39,720 bases of DNA. Origin: Baffinella frigidus. Taxonomy: Eukaryota; Cryptophyceae; Cryptomonadales; Baffinellaceae. Positions 1-10,864 of this stretch are shown piece by piece. A program made the translations under genes and the position numbers. The stretch spans positions 85,536 through 125,255 of the forward strand of contig MU646997.1 of NCBI GenBank assembly GCA_026770585.1. Reading direction: 5' to 3'. Position 1 is the first letter of the stretch; every line of letters starts with the position of its first letter. Under the pieces are notes generated by a model, which was not told where the DNA came from, did not search any database, and saw only the letters and a list, made by a program, of their open reading frames with translations.

Positions 1-1200
1 GAAAATCTGAAGGCTGGATCGACTGGCAGGAGTGCAGGGGCACCGCTGCTCAGGGGGTTGGTGGGCACGGGGTGCTCACCATGGACCCTGACCATGGGGC
101 TGGGGTGCTGGTTGGGGCAGGGGGGGCGCGGGGAGGGCGGCGCGGGTCCTCGCCCATCATTTTGGGCCCTTCGCCAAAAAAGTTGAAGGGAAAAATCCTC
201 CACTTTTGAAATCCGGTTGGACCCCGAATGTCGTCTACCGTGCCCTTCGAAGGGGTCGTCAAAAGTCAATTCCCCTTTTAAAGGCAGTGGTTTTACCACG
301 CCAGTCTTCGAAGGGGTCGTTGAAGACCCCTTCGAAGGGGTCGTCAAAAGTCAATTCCCCTTCAAGACAGTGGTTTTCAAAAGTCGAAACCGTGTCCTGA
401 CACGGTTTAAAAAAAATACCCCCTCCTCCACTCTGGCGTGGTAAGGAGCGAGTTAAGGAAATAGCCGGTTCTGCCGCGATCCTCTGTACGGGGGCTTGAT
501 GTGATCCGTGATCCGAAAGGAAGCATGGCCTCTCTACAGAACAGGGTAGGGGGGTGCTTTCTTAGGAGCGAGGTACCCCTGTAGCTCTGCCTGAGTTAAT
601 CTGGTCTCCTCCGAATGAGGAGACCGGAATCTGATTCCCCGGGTGTGTGGTACAAATCCATCAACGTTTGGAGTAACACCACATCAGTTAACCCAACTCA
701 GGCAGAGCTAGACTGCCTCCCGGGAGCAAGTCCCTGATTCTCACGACTCCTTCTTTCCCAGAAAGGGGGGCTTCCGCCAGCCCGGCACCCTGATTTGTAC
801 TGAAGGGGGGCGGACTCCTGATTCTCTCTCGAAGACGTTCCCTACGGGGGTTCAGTCCGACTCCTCATTTCCACCGGCCCAGTCCCTTGATTTGTACTAA
901 AGTGGGTCGAATTCCGCCCCTCTCCAGTACAAATCCAGGTTATTGGAAAAGACGATTAGGGTTCGTATTTCGGGCATCCCGATTTTGATAAACTGCCTCA
1001 AAACGGAGTTTTTGGCGCCGAAATTTGACCGTCAGCCTTCAAGCATCGGCTAGGCGTGGACTGAAATCCGCACTAGGTCGACCGAGACATGGCAGCAGGG
1101 CCTTCCTGCAGCATAAGTTCCAGGGTCCGCCTATGGTGGGAGTTAAAATAACCCAAAGGGCATCAAGGACATGGAGTGAGGAGGCCAGGTCCATCGGCAC
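1..1200. other. Left edge, no secure gene
   Basis: Contains CTTCGAAGGGGTCGTCAAAAG direct repeats (241-262 and 331-352), a block shared with 10510-10590 (460-545) and a single foldback arm near 570. No splice-linked coding frame found. Confidence 0.6.
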
Positions 1201-1621
1201 TACAGGGGCACCTCGCTCACAAGAAACCGCCCGCCCCCTAGCTAGGACCACCATAGGGCCCTATGCATAGTCCTACTGTAGGGTCCTAGGGGGGTGCGGT
1301 TTCTTATGAGCGAGGTATCCCTTTAGGTCCATCGGCACTTGGAGGCGAGGAGGCGTCGATGACTATAGGCGTGTACTGAAATACGCAACAGGCCCGTCGA
1401 GAAATGGATCTGGGGATACGACCCCGTGTAGGACGACCGGAGTGACTTTACACGGGGGTGTATCCCCAGAATGGAAGCTAGCAGGCTGGGTCGATCGGCA
1501 GATGGAGGCTACAGGGGTACCTCGCTCATAAGAAAGCGTCACCCTGTAGGACCCTACAGTAGGCCTATGCCTAGGGCCCATGGTAGGGGGGGGGGTTCTT
1601 ATGAGCGAGGTACCCCTGTAG
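1201..1621. mobile_element. Two foldback elements with GAGCGAGGTACCCCTGTAG arms
   Basis: Inverted arms at 1201-1230 and 1296-1325 (copy 1) and at 1509-1535 and 1593-1621 (copy 2) both read CTACAGGGG-TACCTCGCTCA-TAAGAAA inward. Single arms recur at 565-586 and 11450-11474. AGGTCCATCGGCAC lies on both sides of copy 1 (1187-1200 and 1325-1338), although related sequence also recurs nearby. Confidence 0.7.
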
Positions 1622-1864
1622 ACGTTTGGTTTGGATCACGCATCCCTAGGCCTGAGAGTAAGAAAAAACAAACGGAGGGAAGCGATGAGGCTAGGTCCGT
1701 CGGCGCATGGAAGGGCGGAGGCGGATTCTTAAGTTGCGCGGGCTAAGTTGCGCGGGCTAAGTTGCGCGGGCTAAGTTGCGCGGGCTAAATTGCGCGGGCG
1801 CCTTAAGTTGAGGAGCGAGAAGGCGAGCGGGGCCTTCACTGGAAGTCCTTCCTGCAGAGGGCGC

Positions 1865-2118
1865 TTAGGGTTTAGGGTTTAGGTTTTAGGGTTCAGGGTT
1901 TAGGGTGTAGAGTGTAGGGTTTAGGGTTAGGGTTTAGGGTTTAGGGTTTAGGGTTTAGGGTTTAGGGTTTAGGGTTTAGGGTTAGGTTTAGTTTCTAGGG
2001 TTTAGGGTGTAGGGTGTAGGGTTTAGGGTGTAGGGTTGAGGGTTGAGGGTTGAGGGTTGAGGGTTTAGGGTTTAGGGTTTAGGGTTTAGGGTTTAGGGTT
2101 TAGGGTTTAGGGTTTAGC
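1865..2118 (+). repeat. TTTAGGG array
   Basis: About 35 heptamers, mostly TTTAGGG with TGTAGGG and TTGAGGG variants. It reads C-rich in the sense of folB. A 15-base tandem repeat (AAGTTGCGCGGGCT) lies just left at 1731-1800. Confidence 0.9.
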
Positions 2119-2521
2119 GAGTGAGGTTTGACCGGCAGGTGTGATGGCCATCATGCCAGTCAATCGAAACAGGCGATTTCGTGAAGTGGACAGTGTCCAC
2201 TTAACGCGACCACCGTTGCAGATCGTCAGCGAACTTAGGGTCAAGGTTTCACAGACAGGGGTAAGGTATAGAGTGGTAGGCTCACCCCAAAGGTTACCCC
2301 CTGGGGGTAAAAGGCCGCTTCCGCCACTAGAGGACTTTAGGGTTCGGGCGTTCAGCGCACCCCCCCCCGGATTTCAGGGGGATGGAGGGTCCCGGGAGTT
2401 GACGAACCCCAAAGCCCTCTACGGATTCACCCGCAAAAAAAACGCCCTAGAGGGTTGGGAGGTTGGTTCAGGGGGGGGGGTACAGGGAATGGACGAAACG
2501 TCAGGTCTTTAATGGGGGGTT

Positions 2522-3650
2522 GCTTGCCTGGAGCGGATGATTTAGCAGAGTAACGAATCTCCCTGCATCAGTCGCTGTACAGTAGAGGGGGGGGGGCGGG
2601 TGCCTGGAGCGGATGATTTGGACGGCAGCTGCCCGGACACCCTGTTTCCTGAGCGCATCCTGCAACCCGGGAGAGAAAGATACATGATTACAGTCCGTTG
2701 TTTTGCTGTTATGCTACGACTGTAGGCTGAACCGGACAGGGTGTGAACCAGAACGGTGACCAATCCGGGCAGGCTTCGTAACGGTGCAAGACTCAATTCC
2801 GGTTGTTATATATATTGTTATATTGAGTAATTCCGGTCGCCCGGACCCCCTGTGTCCTCAGCGCATCCTGCCAATCGGGAGAGCCACGTTTATTGGATAC
2901 CCATTAGTTACCGAGTTTTAGAGTGTATTGGATTCCCATTGATTATCGAGTTTTAGAGTCGATTGGATACCCATTCGTTATCGTCCAGGTACAAAACCCG
3001 GACTCCCTGTTTCCTGAGCGTATCCTGCCAATCGGGAGAGAAGGACAATTGAGTATTCAAGTTTCTGCTAACAGTATGTATTGTTTTTTTGTTATTGATG
3101 GTTCGTTTTTGGTTTCACAGCTGAGACGGCAGCGGCCGTCCAAATCATCCGCAGAACACCCTGTCTCCGCAGCGCGTCCTGCACACGGTGTAGGGTTTAG
3201 GTTAGGGTTTAGAGTTTAGGACGCACACCGGACGGGCGAAGCAGGCGAGAGCATATTTCCCCTTGCCAGAGCCTCGTATTTGGCAGAGTTTCGGTTTCGG
3301 GTTTAGGGAAACGGGTTAGTTTGGTCGGTTTAGGGATGCGGTTTAGGAGGCCTCGAAGGCTTCGAGAACCTCGAAGGCCTTGAAGGCTGTTCATGTATCC
3401 TTCTCTCCCGGGGACCCCCGGTTTCATCAGCAAAGTCCTGCAAACTGACAGAGAGGGATGCATAAATAGTCAAGGTTCTTTTACCATTGTTTGTTTTTGT
3501 TTTTGTTTTGTTTTTGTTTTTGTTTTCATTTTGTTTCGTTCACAGGGATAAATCTCAATTAGGAAAGCACCCGTCTCGTGTTCAACGTTTGACATGGTCT
3601 AGATTAGAATTGGGACGGCGGCTGCGCGGGCCCCCTGACTCCTCCTTGCA
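2522..3650 (-). repeat. Echo cluster of folB exon 9
   Basis: One donor-side fragment (2522-2545) lies downstream of the exon. Five acceptor-side fragments lie upstream (2833-2872, 2996-3032, 3126-3177, 3410-3446, 3613-3650). They share CCTGTTTCCTGAGCG-like sequence on the plus strand and a Gly-Arg-rich flank (cgggagag). Confidence 0.75.
2604..2659 (-). CDS. folB: folB exon 9 with a GC donor
   Basis: 18 codons plus two bases, acceptor ttgcag. It encodes DALRKQGVRAAAVQIIRS, the last strand of the FolB fold. The donor appears to be GC (CCAG then gcaccc). The downstream donor-side echo at 2522-2545 also shows CCAG then gcaagc, close to the GC-AG donor consensus. Acceptor-side echoes lie upstream near 2833, 2996, 3126, 3410 and 3613. 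The next exon was not found. Confidence 0.6.
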
Positions 3651-6600
3651 AACCGAGAGACAAGGTTATTGGATACCAATAGAGTCGCAAGAGCTCTTGA
3701 GTGTTACAGAGCGGAATCCAGCCGAGCACCCAATCTCGTCCTAGCACCAAATAAAATTCATTTCAGGAATGTCCTTCTAAACGAAGATTTATACCAAGAA
3801 CTTTTAGAATTTTAATTTTTTGTACTTTTAGGGTTTTAAAATATCTGGATTTGTACCAAGAATCGTTTAGAAGGACAGTTCCGAGATTAATTATATTATG
3901 GATCGCGATGAAATCGGTGGACAACGAAGGCCTCGGGACCTCAGATTCTGGGGGAACCGTGACCAAATTTGTACCACATAACGAGGCATCGTGCGAGCCA
4001 CTAGGCAAAGAGAAAGATGTTTTGTATCACTCAACTCAAGGCTCAAGGGCCTATCTAGGACCTGTTTCGAGAGTAATAAAGAAGAAGAAGAAGAAGAAGA
4101 AGAAGAAGCAGAACAAGAAGAAGAAGGATGCTTGGTTACGGTTCGGTGATGTTTTATCATCCGACGAGCGAGAAGGATGTTTGATGATGTTTCGGTGTTT
4201 TTTTGTTATGCTACGACTGCAGACTGAACCAGGCACGTTTTGTACGGCGACGATGACTAATCCGGGTAGCAAGCTTCGAACCGGGAAAACCTCAAGTTGG
4301 TCAACATTCGAGGGAGTCTCATCGGTAGGAATTTGAAAGCCCTAGCGTAACAGACTGGCGCAAGTTCAATCCATCACCATCAATAAGGGGCTTTTCGTGT
4401 CGGCCCTTCCCGCGCTGGACCCCCCGAAAAGAGGGGGCGCGTGCCAACTTGTCGATGAGGATACACAACCTTTTAAAACCCGTGAAGCTGTACAAGTGAG
4501 GTAGATGTAGTGTGTTTCATATATTTGGTCACGTGTCCACCCGCTTTTCGGGCAGACACGTGACCAACCCCGTGCAAAACGCCTACAATCGACATTTTAA
4601 ATAGGGTGCTTGGGTAGCCTCGTGTGGCTCGTACCGGCTTGTCGATGAGGACAGACACTTTTGCCACGCCGCATTTCTCCACCACCTGCCCCCCCGCACA
4701 ACTTAAGGCGCCCGCTCGAGTGCCAGACTGGTCTCACCGTGCCCAACAACTTTCCCTTTTCCGGGGTTTGAGATTCCAATTCAGTCAACTGCCGGGCTTT
4801 GGGAGTTGACTAAATGGCTGAACGGAAGGAAACGTGACTAGCAGTGAGAAACTGCTACCATCAGCTGTCTGCGGGGTTCAGTAAAAGAAAAAGAAAAAAG
4901 AAGAGGTGGGTTTAGGGTTTGGGGTTTAGGGTTTAGGATTCAGGATTCAGGGTTTAGGGTTTAGGGTTTAGGGTTCAGGGTTTAGTGTTTAGGGTTTAGG
5001 GTTAAGGGTTTAGGTATGACCTCTCGCGCGATGGCCTCAGCGAGGGCCTCGATCGTGAACCACTTGCCCTCCGTGCACACTTTCCTGCTCAACCTCACAA
5101 TGTTAACCCCACAAAATGCAATTTAATCCCGAAAATTACCATTTAGAACTCCCAACAATTTTGGATTTGAATAATCCGCCACTAAAGTATGTCCAAAAGA
5201 TGATGTGGTTTACTCGACTGAACCAGTTTATGTTTTGCTCCATGATTCCTTGGGAACGAAACCATCTATTGAGGAATGTGAGGAGTACCCACTTAGCAGC
5301 CACTGATGCCTTTTGGAAATCGGCCCACCTAAAATATTCCGTACAAATCGCAACCCCTTTCGGATTAAGGTGGAATCTTCCCTGGATTTACGGGGAAATC
5401 CGGTGGATTTACGGGGAAATCCGGGGGAAATTGGCGTTGGTCACTTTTAAGTGGAGATATTCACGCATGATAAATAGATCCAACTATTAAGACATGATGA
5501 AACCCTGCTCAAATAAGGAAACAACAATAAGTTGACTGACGCCGGCATGAGGTCGCCCACCCTTACCGGGAGATGTTAGCCAGGGTCGCGAAGTTGGTCG
5601 TAGGTACTCCACACCGGGAGATCTTTGCCAGGAACTATTCACGCACGATAAATAGAGTCAACTATGTACTTATGATGAAAGCCTATTCAGATATGAAACA
5701 TCTCTAATTTGGCTGACCCCGGAATGAAGTCAAGTCACCCCTTACCGAGAGATCTTGGCGAGGGTCGCCAAGTTGGTCGTGGGCTTACAATTGCACTTTT
5801 ACAGAAATCTTCCCGGGCATGGAGAACATTCCTGGTACAAACCGGACGTGCCTGCTACAAATCGGACCTACAATATACTTTTACCCGTTTTTTCTCTCAG
5901 TCCGGGCGCGGTACATACCGGGAGATCTTGGCCACGGGCACACCCTATTTACATGGAACTTGCGGAGTCTCGTCCCGTTCCTGGTACAAACCTGTACAAC
6001 CCCACATGTAAATAGTGTGCCCGCGTTCTCGAGTGGTACCGGGAGATCTTGGCGAGGGTCGCGAAGTTGGTCGTGGCTGTCAGCTCCTGCGCGGCCATTT
6101 CCGCCTGCGCGTTGGCTTACGATCGTCAACTTAAAGATGTTGACTTGAGAGTGTCGACTTGGGGGCGTTGAGTTAAGAATATCGACTTAAGGATGTCAAC
6201 TTTCACGAGGCGGTATGCGTCAGGGATCCGTGGAGCAGGACACCAAATCATTTGCGGCACTAGATTTTTGTGTATGGCAAAAAGCACCAGTATCCCCAAA
6301 TCTGGGGTGGGGGTATAGCGCTATTGTACCAAGAGTCGCGTGAAGGTTGTCCAAACTTCGGCTGCTCTTCTGTATACAGAGGAGCATCCGTTTTCTGGTA
6401 CGTTTTTTTCCTACTCTAAGTTATCGGGAAATGTTCGCTAAGTTGTCGGAAACTATTTTAGTTTACTACTCTATGTTATCACGAGTCTTGAGCCAGACAA
6501 ATTCTCGATTTTCAGTGAAAATTACTACACACTGTTTCACCCGTGTGGAATGTCGTCCTGGTTGATTCCGGCCTTCAGTCAATCTATTCGAAAAATTAGT

Positions 6601-8920
6601 AACACGAAATTGAGTTAACTAACCCGATTCAAAGTTCGGGCTCAGATAGCTATGATAAATTACCCAGTCTTGTCGGTCCGCGCGCTTGATCTGCGCCTCG
6701 AGGGCGCCTGGACCGAGAACGCTACGGATAAACGTAGATTGTAGGGCACGTCCGGTTTGTACCAGGAAAACGCCTTACAATTGCACTTTTACCGACTCGA
6801 AAACCGGACATGGAGAACATTCATGGTACAAACCGGACGTTCCTGGTACAACCCGGACTTACAATGTACTTTTAGCCGTGGTATTTTTAGTCCGGGCGCG
6901 GTTGGATCACCCAGTCCTGTCGGTCCGCGCGCTCGATCTGCGCCTCGAGGCGGTTGAAATCCGGCACCCCGCACGCCTGCATTACGGTTCAGGGTTTAGG
7001 GTTTGGGGTTTAGGGTTTAGGGTTTAGGATTTAGGGTTTACGATTTAGGGTGTAGGGTTTAGGGTTTAGGGTTTGGGGTTTAGGGTTTAGGGGTTAGGGG
7101 TTAAGGTTTACGGGTTAGGGTACAGGGTGCATGGTTTAGTGTTAGGGTTTAGCGGGCAGCGTTCAGGATTTAGGGTATAGGGTTCAGGGGTTGGTCACCT
7201 CAAGCGAAGCGCGGAGGTCTGTCCACACGCCAACCTGCCGGTTCGGATTGATGGTCAAAAACTGCTGCCTCCACGCCAGACCACAAGAGGGAATTCGTCT
7301 AAAGTTTGTTCTAGGGGCTGGCGGTTAAGGGTTTAGAGTTTGGGGTTTAGGTTTCAGAGTTTGGGGTTTAGGGTTGAGGTTCTAGGGTTTAGGGTTTAGG
7401 GTTGAGGGTGTTAGAGTGTACCGAGACTATGTGCGGCTGCGGGCTCAGGGTTCATGGTGTGGGGGTTGGTGTTCGGGGTGCGAGGTTAAGGGTTTAGGGT
7501 TTGGGGTTTAGGGTGTACCGAGACGATGAGCGGCTGCGGGCGGACTCGCTCGTCTTCGTTGCATCCGATCACACACAGCACCTCCTGCTTCAGGGTTCAG
7601 GGTTTAGAGTCCTGGTGAGGTGATGGAAATACCAGCTGGCTCAGTTTCTCACTGGCTGCTTCAAGGGTGTTTTGGTGCAAGTGTCTGGTGTATATGTATA
7701 ACCCCCTTTTAATGGAGCCACACTCTCGATTTCCCCTTGTCCTGCCTGCGGAGGCTCCCTTGTTAACCAAACAGAGATTTTTCCCGGTACACAGCCTGCC
7801 CGAATTAGTTGGCCTAAACCATCAGCCCTAAACCCTAAACCCTAAACCCTCAGCCCTAAACCCTAGATCCTCAACCCTTGGCCTGGGTCAAGCGGCAAAA
7901 GACTCCCCCACCCCCACCGAAGTTCCACGAGCACCCAATTTCTGAAACTATGTGAGACTCCCACGGCTGTTGACTGAACCGGGCAGGTTTTGTACCACGG
8001 ATTAACTAATCAGAGCAAGATTTGTACCAGGGCAAGCTCCAACCACTTGGTGGTCTTCGAATCATTCACGACCCCCAGGTTCTGGAGGCCCTGTGATCAA
8101 TTTTTCACCAATAATGGCCCTAAAGTCAATTTCTCTGGGCAAGTTGACTTGTTAAAAGAGGCGTGTTAGTCCACCGAGTGGTTTAGTCAACAGTCGCGGG
8201 ATTGTCGATCAAGGCCGGCTCATTAATGAAGAATCACATGCGGTCCGTAGAGTTTAGATTTTAGATTTTAGAGTTAAGAGTTCAGGGTTTAGGGTTGAGG
8301 GTGTAGGGTTTAGGGTTTACGGTACATCAAAACCTGCTCTTTCCAGGATTTAAGGGTTTAGGGTTTAGGGTTTAGGGTTTAGGGTGTAGGATGCATGCAA
8401 ACCTGCTCCTTCATCCACACGCGGTCCATCTCCTGCTCCCCGAGCCACGCAGCGAGCGCCTCCTCCACCCCCGCCCTCCCAACCACCCCAGACCTGAAGC
8501 CCCGCGCGCCCGCCCCGCCCTCGCTCCCTCCCCCGACCCCCACTCCCCCCATCCCCCGCGCGCCCCCCATGCCCAGCGCTTGCCTACCCCCCTCGCGCCC
8601 CAGGGCGAGCGCCCGCCCGCCCAACAGGGAGGAGAGCGGGAAGAAGGACGCAGCGGAAGGAAGGGGGCCGGGTGTCGGTGCGCCGTAGGGGGGCCTGGGA
8701 TGCAGGGAGCGATCAGACAAGAGCTTTGAGCGGTGGGAGAGCAGTGTGGCGGACTGGCACCTGCGTGTGATCCGCGCCCCACTACAAGTTTCGGCGGGGT
8801 GGGCAGGGGGGGGTACCCCCGGGAGAGCGGCACGACCACCCGGGCGAGGACGCGACCGCGGGTGCTGGCCGTGGTGAGGAGGAAAGATGGTGCGGCCAGG
8901 CGGGCCATCGGTCTTGCCAT
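2604..8920 (-). CDS. folB: Dihydroneopterin aldolase gene, nine exons recognised
   Basis: Nine minus-strand exons join in one frame of 209 codons: 8817-8920, 8403-8493, 7519-7584, 7199-7264, 6911-6976, 6040-6104, 5021-5084, 4635-4685 and 2604-2659. Residues 57-87 (MDRVWMKEQ, then VIGCNEDER and QPLIV) match the N-terminal strand and loop of FolB. Residues 141-209 match its C-terminal half: TTNFATL, FTIEALAEAIA and VSVLIDKPDALR. The family converts 7,8-dihydroneopterin to 6-hydroxymethyl-7,8-dihydropterin and glycolaldehyde in folate synthesis. Glu165 fits the pterin-anchoring Glu and Lys190 the catalytic Lys. The usual catalytic Tyr is Phe145. Residues 88-131 (exons 4 and 5) are longer than the usual linker. 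Residues 1-34 are rich in Arg, Ala, Ser and Thr with no acidic residue, like an organelle-targeting peptide. The 3' end is not found, so a fused HPPK-DHPS part cannot be excluded. Every phase matches at each junction. Confidence 0.75.
3769..3876. mobile_element. Foldback element
   Basis: Arms starting GTCCTTCTAAACGA at 3769 and ending with its complement at 3870 enclose AT-rich sequence. No coding capacity. Confidence 0.6.
4524..4567. repeat. Long hairpin
   Basis: GGTCACGTGTCCACCCGC and its near-perfect inverse flank CTTTTCG, in the folB intron after exon 8. Confidence 0.65.
4635..4685 (-). CDS. folB: folB exon 8, catalytic Lys
   Basis: 17 codons, phase 0 at both ends, acceptor gggcag and donor gtacga. 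It encodes VVEKCGVAKVSVLIDKP. Lys190 before Pro matches the catalytic Lys-Pro of FolB. A donor-side echo lies downstream at 4441-4464. Confidence 0.75.
4909..5015 (+). repeat. TTTAGGG array after folB exon 7
   Basis: Degenerate TTTAGGG units reach within six bases of the exon 7 donor. Confidence 0.85.
5021..5084 (-). CDS. folB: folB exon 7, pterin-anchor Glu
   Basis: 64 bases, acceptor gagcag and donor gtcata. It encodes KVCTEGKWFTIEALAEAIA. Glu165 in TIEALAE aligns with the conserved Glu that binds the pterin ring. A TTTAGGG array follows the donor. Confidence 0.75.
5561..6704 (-). repeat. Echoes of folB exons 5 and 6 with repeated intron blocks
   Basis: Four donor-side copies of exon 6 lie at 5561, 5611, 5741 and 5915, and one of exon 5 at 6661-6704. 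Intron sequence with GATAAATAGA near 5467 and 5648 is duplicated with them, giving units of about 180 bases. Confidence 0.8.
6040..6104 (-). CDS. folB: folB exon 6, active-site segment with Phe for Tyr
   Basis: 21 codons plus two bases, acceptor gcgcag and donor gtacc. It encodes TATTNFATLAKIS, matching the family motif in which Asn-Tyr-Ala is usual. The phase-2 end completes Arg153 with the first base of exon 7. Four donor-side echoes lie downstream at 5915-5938, 5741-5782, 5611-5633 and 5561-5603. Confidence 0.7.
6911..6976 (-). CDS. folB: folB exon 5
   Basis: 22 codons, phase 0 at both ends, acceptor tgcag and donor gtgatc. The product ACGVPDFNRLEAQIERADRQ is helix-like. A donor-side copy lies downstream at 6661-6704. 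Confidence 0.6.
7199..7264 (-). CDS. folB: folB exon 4, longer linker
   Basis: 22 codons, phase 0 at both ends, acceptor aggcag and donor gtgacc. It encodes QFLTINPNRQVGVWTDL and further residues. The start could lie slightly upstream, since the frame remains open. Because exons 4 and 5 are multiples of three in phase 0, they could be skipped without changing frame. No echo copies were seen. Confidence 0.6.
7519..7584 (-). CDS. folB: folB exon 3, FolB signature loop
   Basis: 22 codons, phase 0 at both ends, acceptor agcag and donor gtacac. It encodes EVLCVIGCNEDERV and then QPLIV, the most recognisable N-terminal FolB segment (Ile-Gly, acidic loop, Glu-Arg, Gln-Pro-Leu). A donor-side fragment lies downstream at 7416-7444. 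Confidence 0.75.
8403..8493 (-). CDS. folB: folB exon 2, start of the aldolase domain
   Basis: Acceptor ttcag and donor gtttgc flank 91 bases (one plus 30 codons). The product ends MDRVWMKEQ, which fits the first strand of FolB proteins. A donor-side fragment of this exon is repeated downstream at 8329-8347. Confidence 0.65.
8817..8920 (-). CDS. folB: folB exon 1, targeting-peptide-like N-terminus
   Basis: ATG at 8920 opens 34 codons plus two bases, then a GT donor (gtaccc). GC at third codon positions is near 95% in this frame only. The product starts MARPMARLAAPSFLL and has many Arg and Ala residues but no Asp or Glu, as in mitochondrial or plastid presequences. The phase-2 end joins exactly to the next exon. 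A splice acceptor just before GGATCCGCG would also join it in frame to the candidate exon at 9069-9126, so the true start could lie further upstream. Confidence 0.55.
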
Positions 8921-9068
8921 CGCGGATCCCTCAGCACTCTGCTAGGATCCTACGGATGTGTTTTAGCTTGTTTCGCGCTGGGGCTTCGACAGCGCGTGAG
9001 ACTTATCGGTGTGGGATTGGGTCTGGGTCCGAGGGCGCGGGGGCCCTGGGACTGTTTTGGCTTGTAAC

Positions 9069-9126
9069 GCGCTGGAACTGCGACAGCGCGGGGACGGGCC
9101 CGATGGAGAGGATGGCGGCGGCGGGG
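9069..9126 (-). CDS. Candidate exon upstream of folB
   Basis: Acceptor cctcag and donor gttaca flank one base plus 19 codons with GC at all third positions. The product is PAAAILSIGPVPALSQFQR. It can join folB exon 1 in phase 0 if that exon starts at GGATCCGCG. A degenerate donor-side copy lies downstream at 8972-9000, the same pattern as accepted exons. No family recognised; it may belong to folB or to an unseen gene. Confidence 0.35.
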
Positions 9127-9224
9127 CTGAGGATCCCCGCGTGAAAGGTGGTCCTTAAAATGCGACCCTCACGTGACCTCGGAGTTGATGGTCAAAGGAA
9201 ACAAATAGTTGGATTTGACCATAT

Positions 9225-9545
9225 CCACCACCGCGGAGAGCTCAACGCGATCCGAAAGCAAAAATGCTTTCTCTGCAGATCCCTTCGACAGAAGGGCGTG
9301 TCGTTGGCATATGTTGGGAGAAATTAAAACCTAAAGGACCTAAAGGACTGTGCCTTTTTGGTCTAACTCAAACACCCCACAAAGAACTCACTTTTTATCC
9401 CCTCTTCACGAGCCTCTGCACTGGAGAATCGGAGAGCTAAATGCGATCCGAAAGCAAAAATGCTTTCTCTGCAGTCCTTCCTACGGAAGGGCGTGTCGTT
9501 GGGCTATGTTGGGCGAAATTAAAACCTCAAGGACCTAAAGGACGA
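9225..9545. repeat. Direct repeat pair with inverted core
   Basis: Two copies (9230-9345 and 9430-9545) share GCGATCCGAAAGC, AAAATGCTTTCTCTGCAG and AAGGGCGTGTCGTTGG. AAAGCAAAAATGCTTT is itself palindromic. A related block with GATCCGAAAGGAAGC occurs at 460-545 and 10510-10590. Confidence 0.6.
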
Positions 9546-9829
9546 TCCAGCGGATGTGGAAACGTGCGTGCTGCCGTACAACGTTCATTAAAGCTCCATA
9601 AGCTCCTCAAAGGCTAAGGGGATATTGGGCCGTGTTTCTCCAGGGTGAGTCCAGGGATGCCTACTATCCCTCAACATCTTTGGGGAGCGGCCCCTTGAGC
9701 TGCAGTGGGCAGAGTCCTCTGCTCATCGTTGAGTGAGTCAGATCTGATCCTGGCTTGGCGACGGCACGGGCTGACACCGACGATCCTCTTTGATAAATCG
9801 GGGGAAACGGACATAACGAAAAATGACCT

Positions 9830-10490
9830 AAAGGACCTGTTGGAAGGACCAAAAAGACCTAAGGCCGTTTCTTGCGCTGGAATCGAGAAAGGAACAATAA
9901 GAGATTGTAAAGCACAAAACCTCCTTTTCGGAGGATTGTCGTTGCTTACGGATCGAGAAAGGAAGAAAAAAGAAACAGCTCATTCCTCCTTCCTCAAAAT
10001 CGGTCTCGGAACGGCCGCGGAGAGGCCTCTATTTCCCCGATTTTCTGGATTGGGATTCCTAGCAAACCCCTAACCTGTGGACTCGAAGGGCAAAATCGGC
10101 AAAAAGGAAAGCAAAATCGGCAAAAAGGAAAGCAAAATCGGCAAAACGGACAGCAAAAACGGCAAAGAGGTTGGTGGCACGGGGGAAAACGGGCTTCTCT
10201 TTTTGCCAAAAGCCGATTCGGTCCATCTATTTTCCATGTTTCCCTACCGATCTGTTCTCTTTCCCCCCTTCGAGTCAATAACCTTTCAGGTATATTTCCT
10301 CAGGCTTATTCTTTTTTTTGCTCGAGTTCAGCGTAAGAAACGCAAAAATCGCTTTTCGTGAGATTAAGAAGTCAAGTGGTAGACTATCAATTTGTAATGG
10401 TGCTTTGGGTCAGAAGTCAACCACAATTTCTTATTCTTCCTTTCTCGATTGCAGCGTAAGAAACGAACTAAAGGACCGGCTAAAGGGGAT
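9830..10490. mobile_element. Inverted-repeat element of about 650 bases
   Basis: The arms at 9864-9916 and 10418-10472 are inverted copies containing TCGAGAAAGGAA. The interior holds a four-unit tandem repeat at 10090-10170 (GGCAAAAAGGAAAGCAAAATC). No transposase seen. Non-autonomous element by inference. Confidence 0.5.
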
Positions 10491-10864
10491 GGAGCGATTG
10501 GAATTGCTCCGTACCCTTTAGCCGGTTCTGCCGCGATCCTCTGTACAGGGGGGCTTGATGAGATTCGAAAGGAAGCATGGCCTTTCTACAGAACTAGTTC
10601 CGGTGTCCGCCTTTGTTGGGAGCTCGAAGAACCCAAAGGACCTAAAGGGCTCCAAATAGCTCGAATAGCTCGAATAGCTCCAATAGTTCCAATTGCTCCA
10701 TTCGGAGAGCGCAATGATGGCCGATCTCGCGACGGCTGGACACGTGGACCTTCCACCAACCCTCCCGGTTGGACCAAATCATCGATTTGAGATGTGAGAT
10801 TGACCATTGCAGAGACCCCAGATCCGGGGTCTATGGAAAGGTTAATCTACAATCTAAAATCGAC

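Larger units (their letters stand above)
6985..7620 (+). repeat. TTTAGGG-type arrays between folB exons 3, 4 and 5
   Basis: Blocks at 6985-7195, 7320-7410 and 7480-7515, with small exons between them. Units are TTTAGGG, TTTGGGG and TTCAGGG. Confidence 0.85.

Noticed and set aside
1039-1254. Terminal folB exon ending in LADA
   Set aside because: It can be joined in phase to exon 9, but no conservation supports it and the sequence is repeated in degenerate form at 1375-1420.
5116-5490. Plus-strand ORF of 124 codons
   Set aside because: AT-rich intron sequence with tandem GGATTTACGGGGAAATCC repeats and no domain.
8411-8760. Open minus frame continuing after folB exon 1
   Set aside because: Codon bias breaks at the GT donor at 8816, and the FolB domain is recovered only by splicing.
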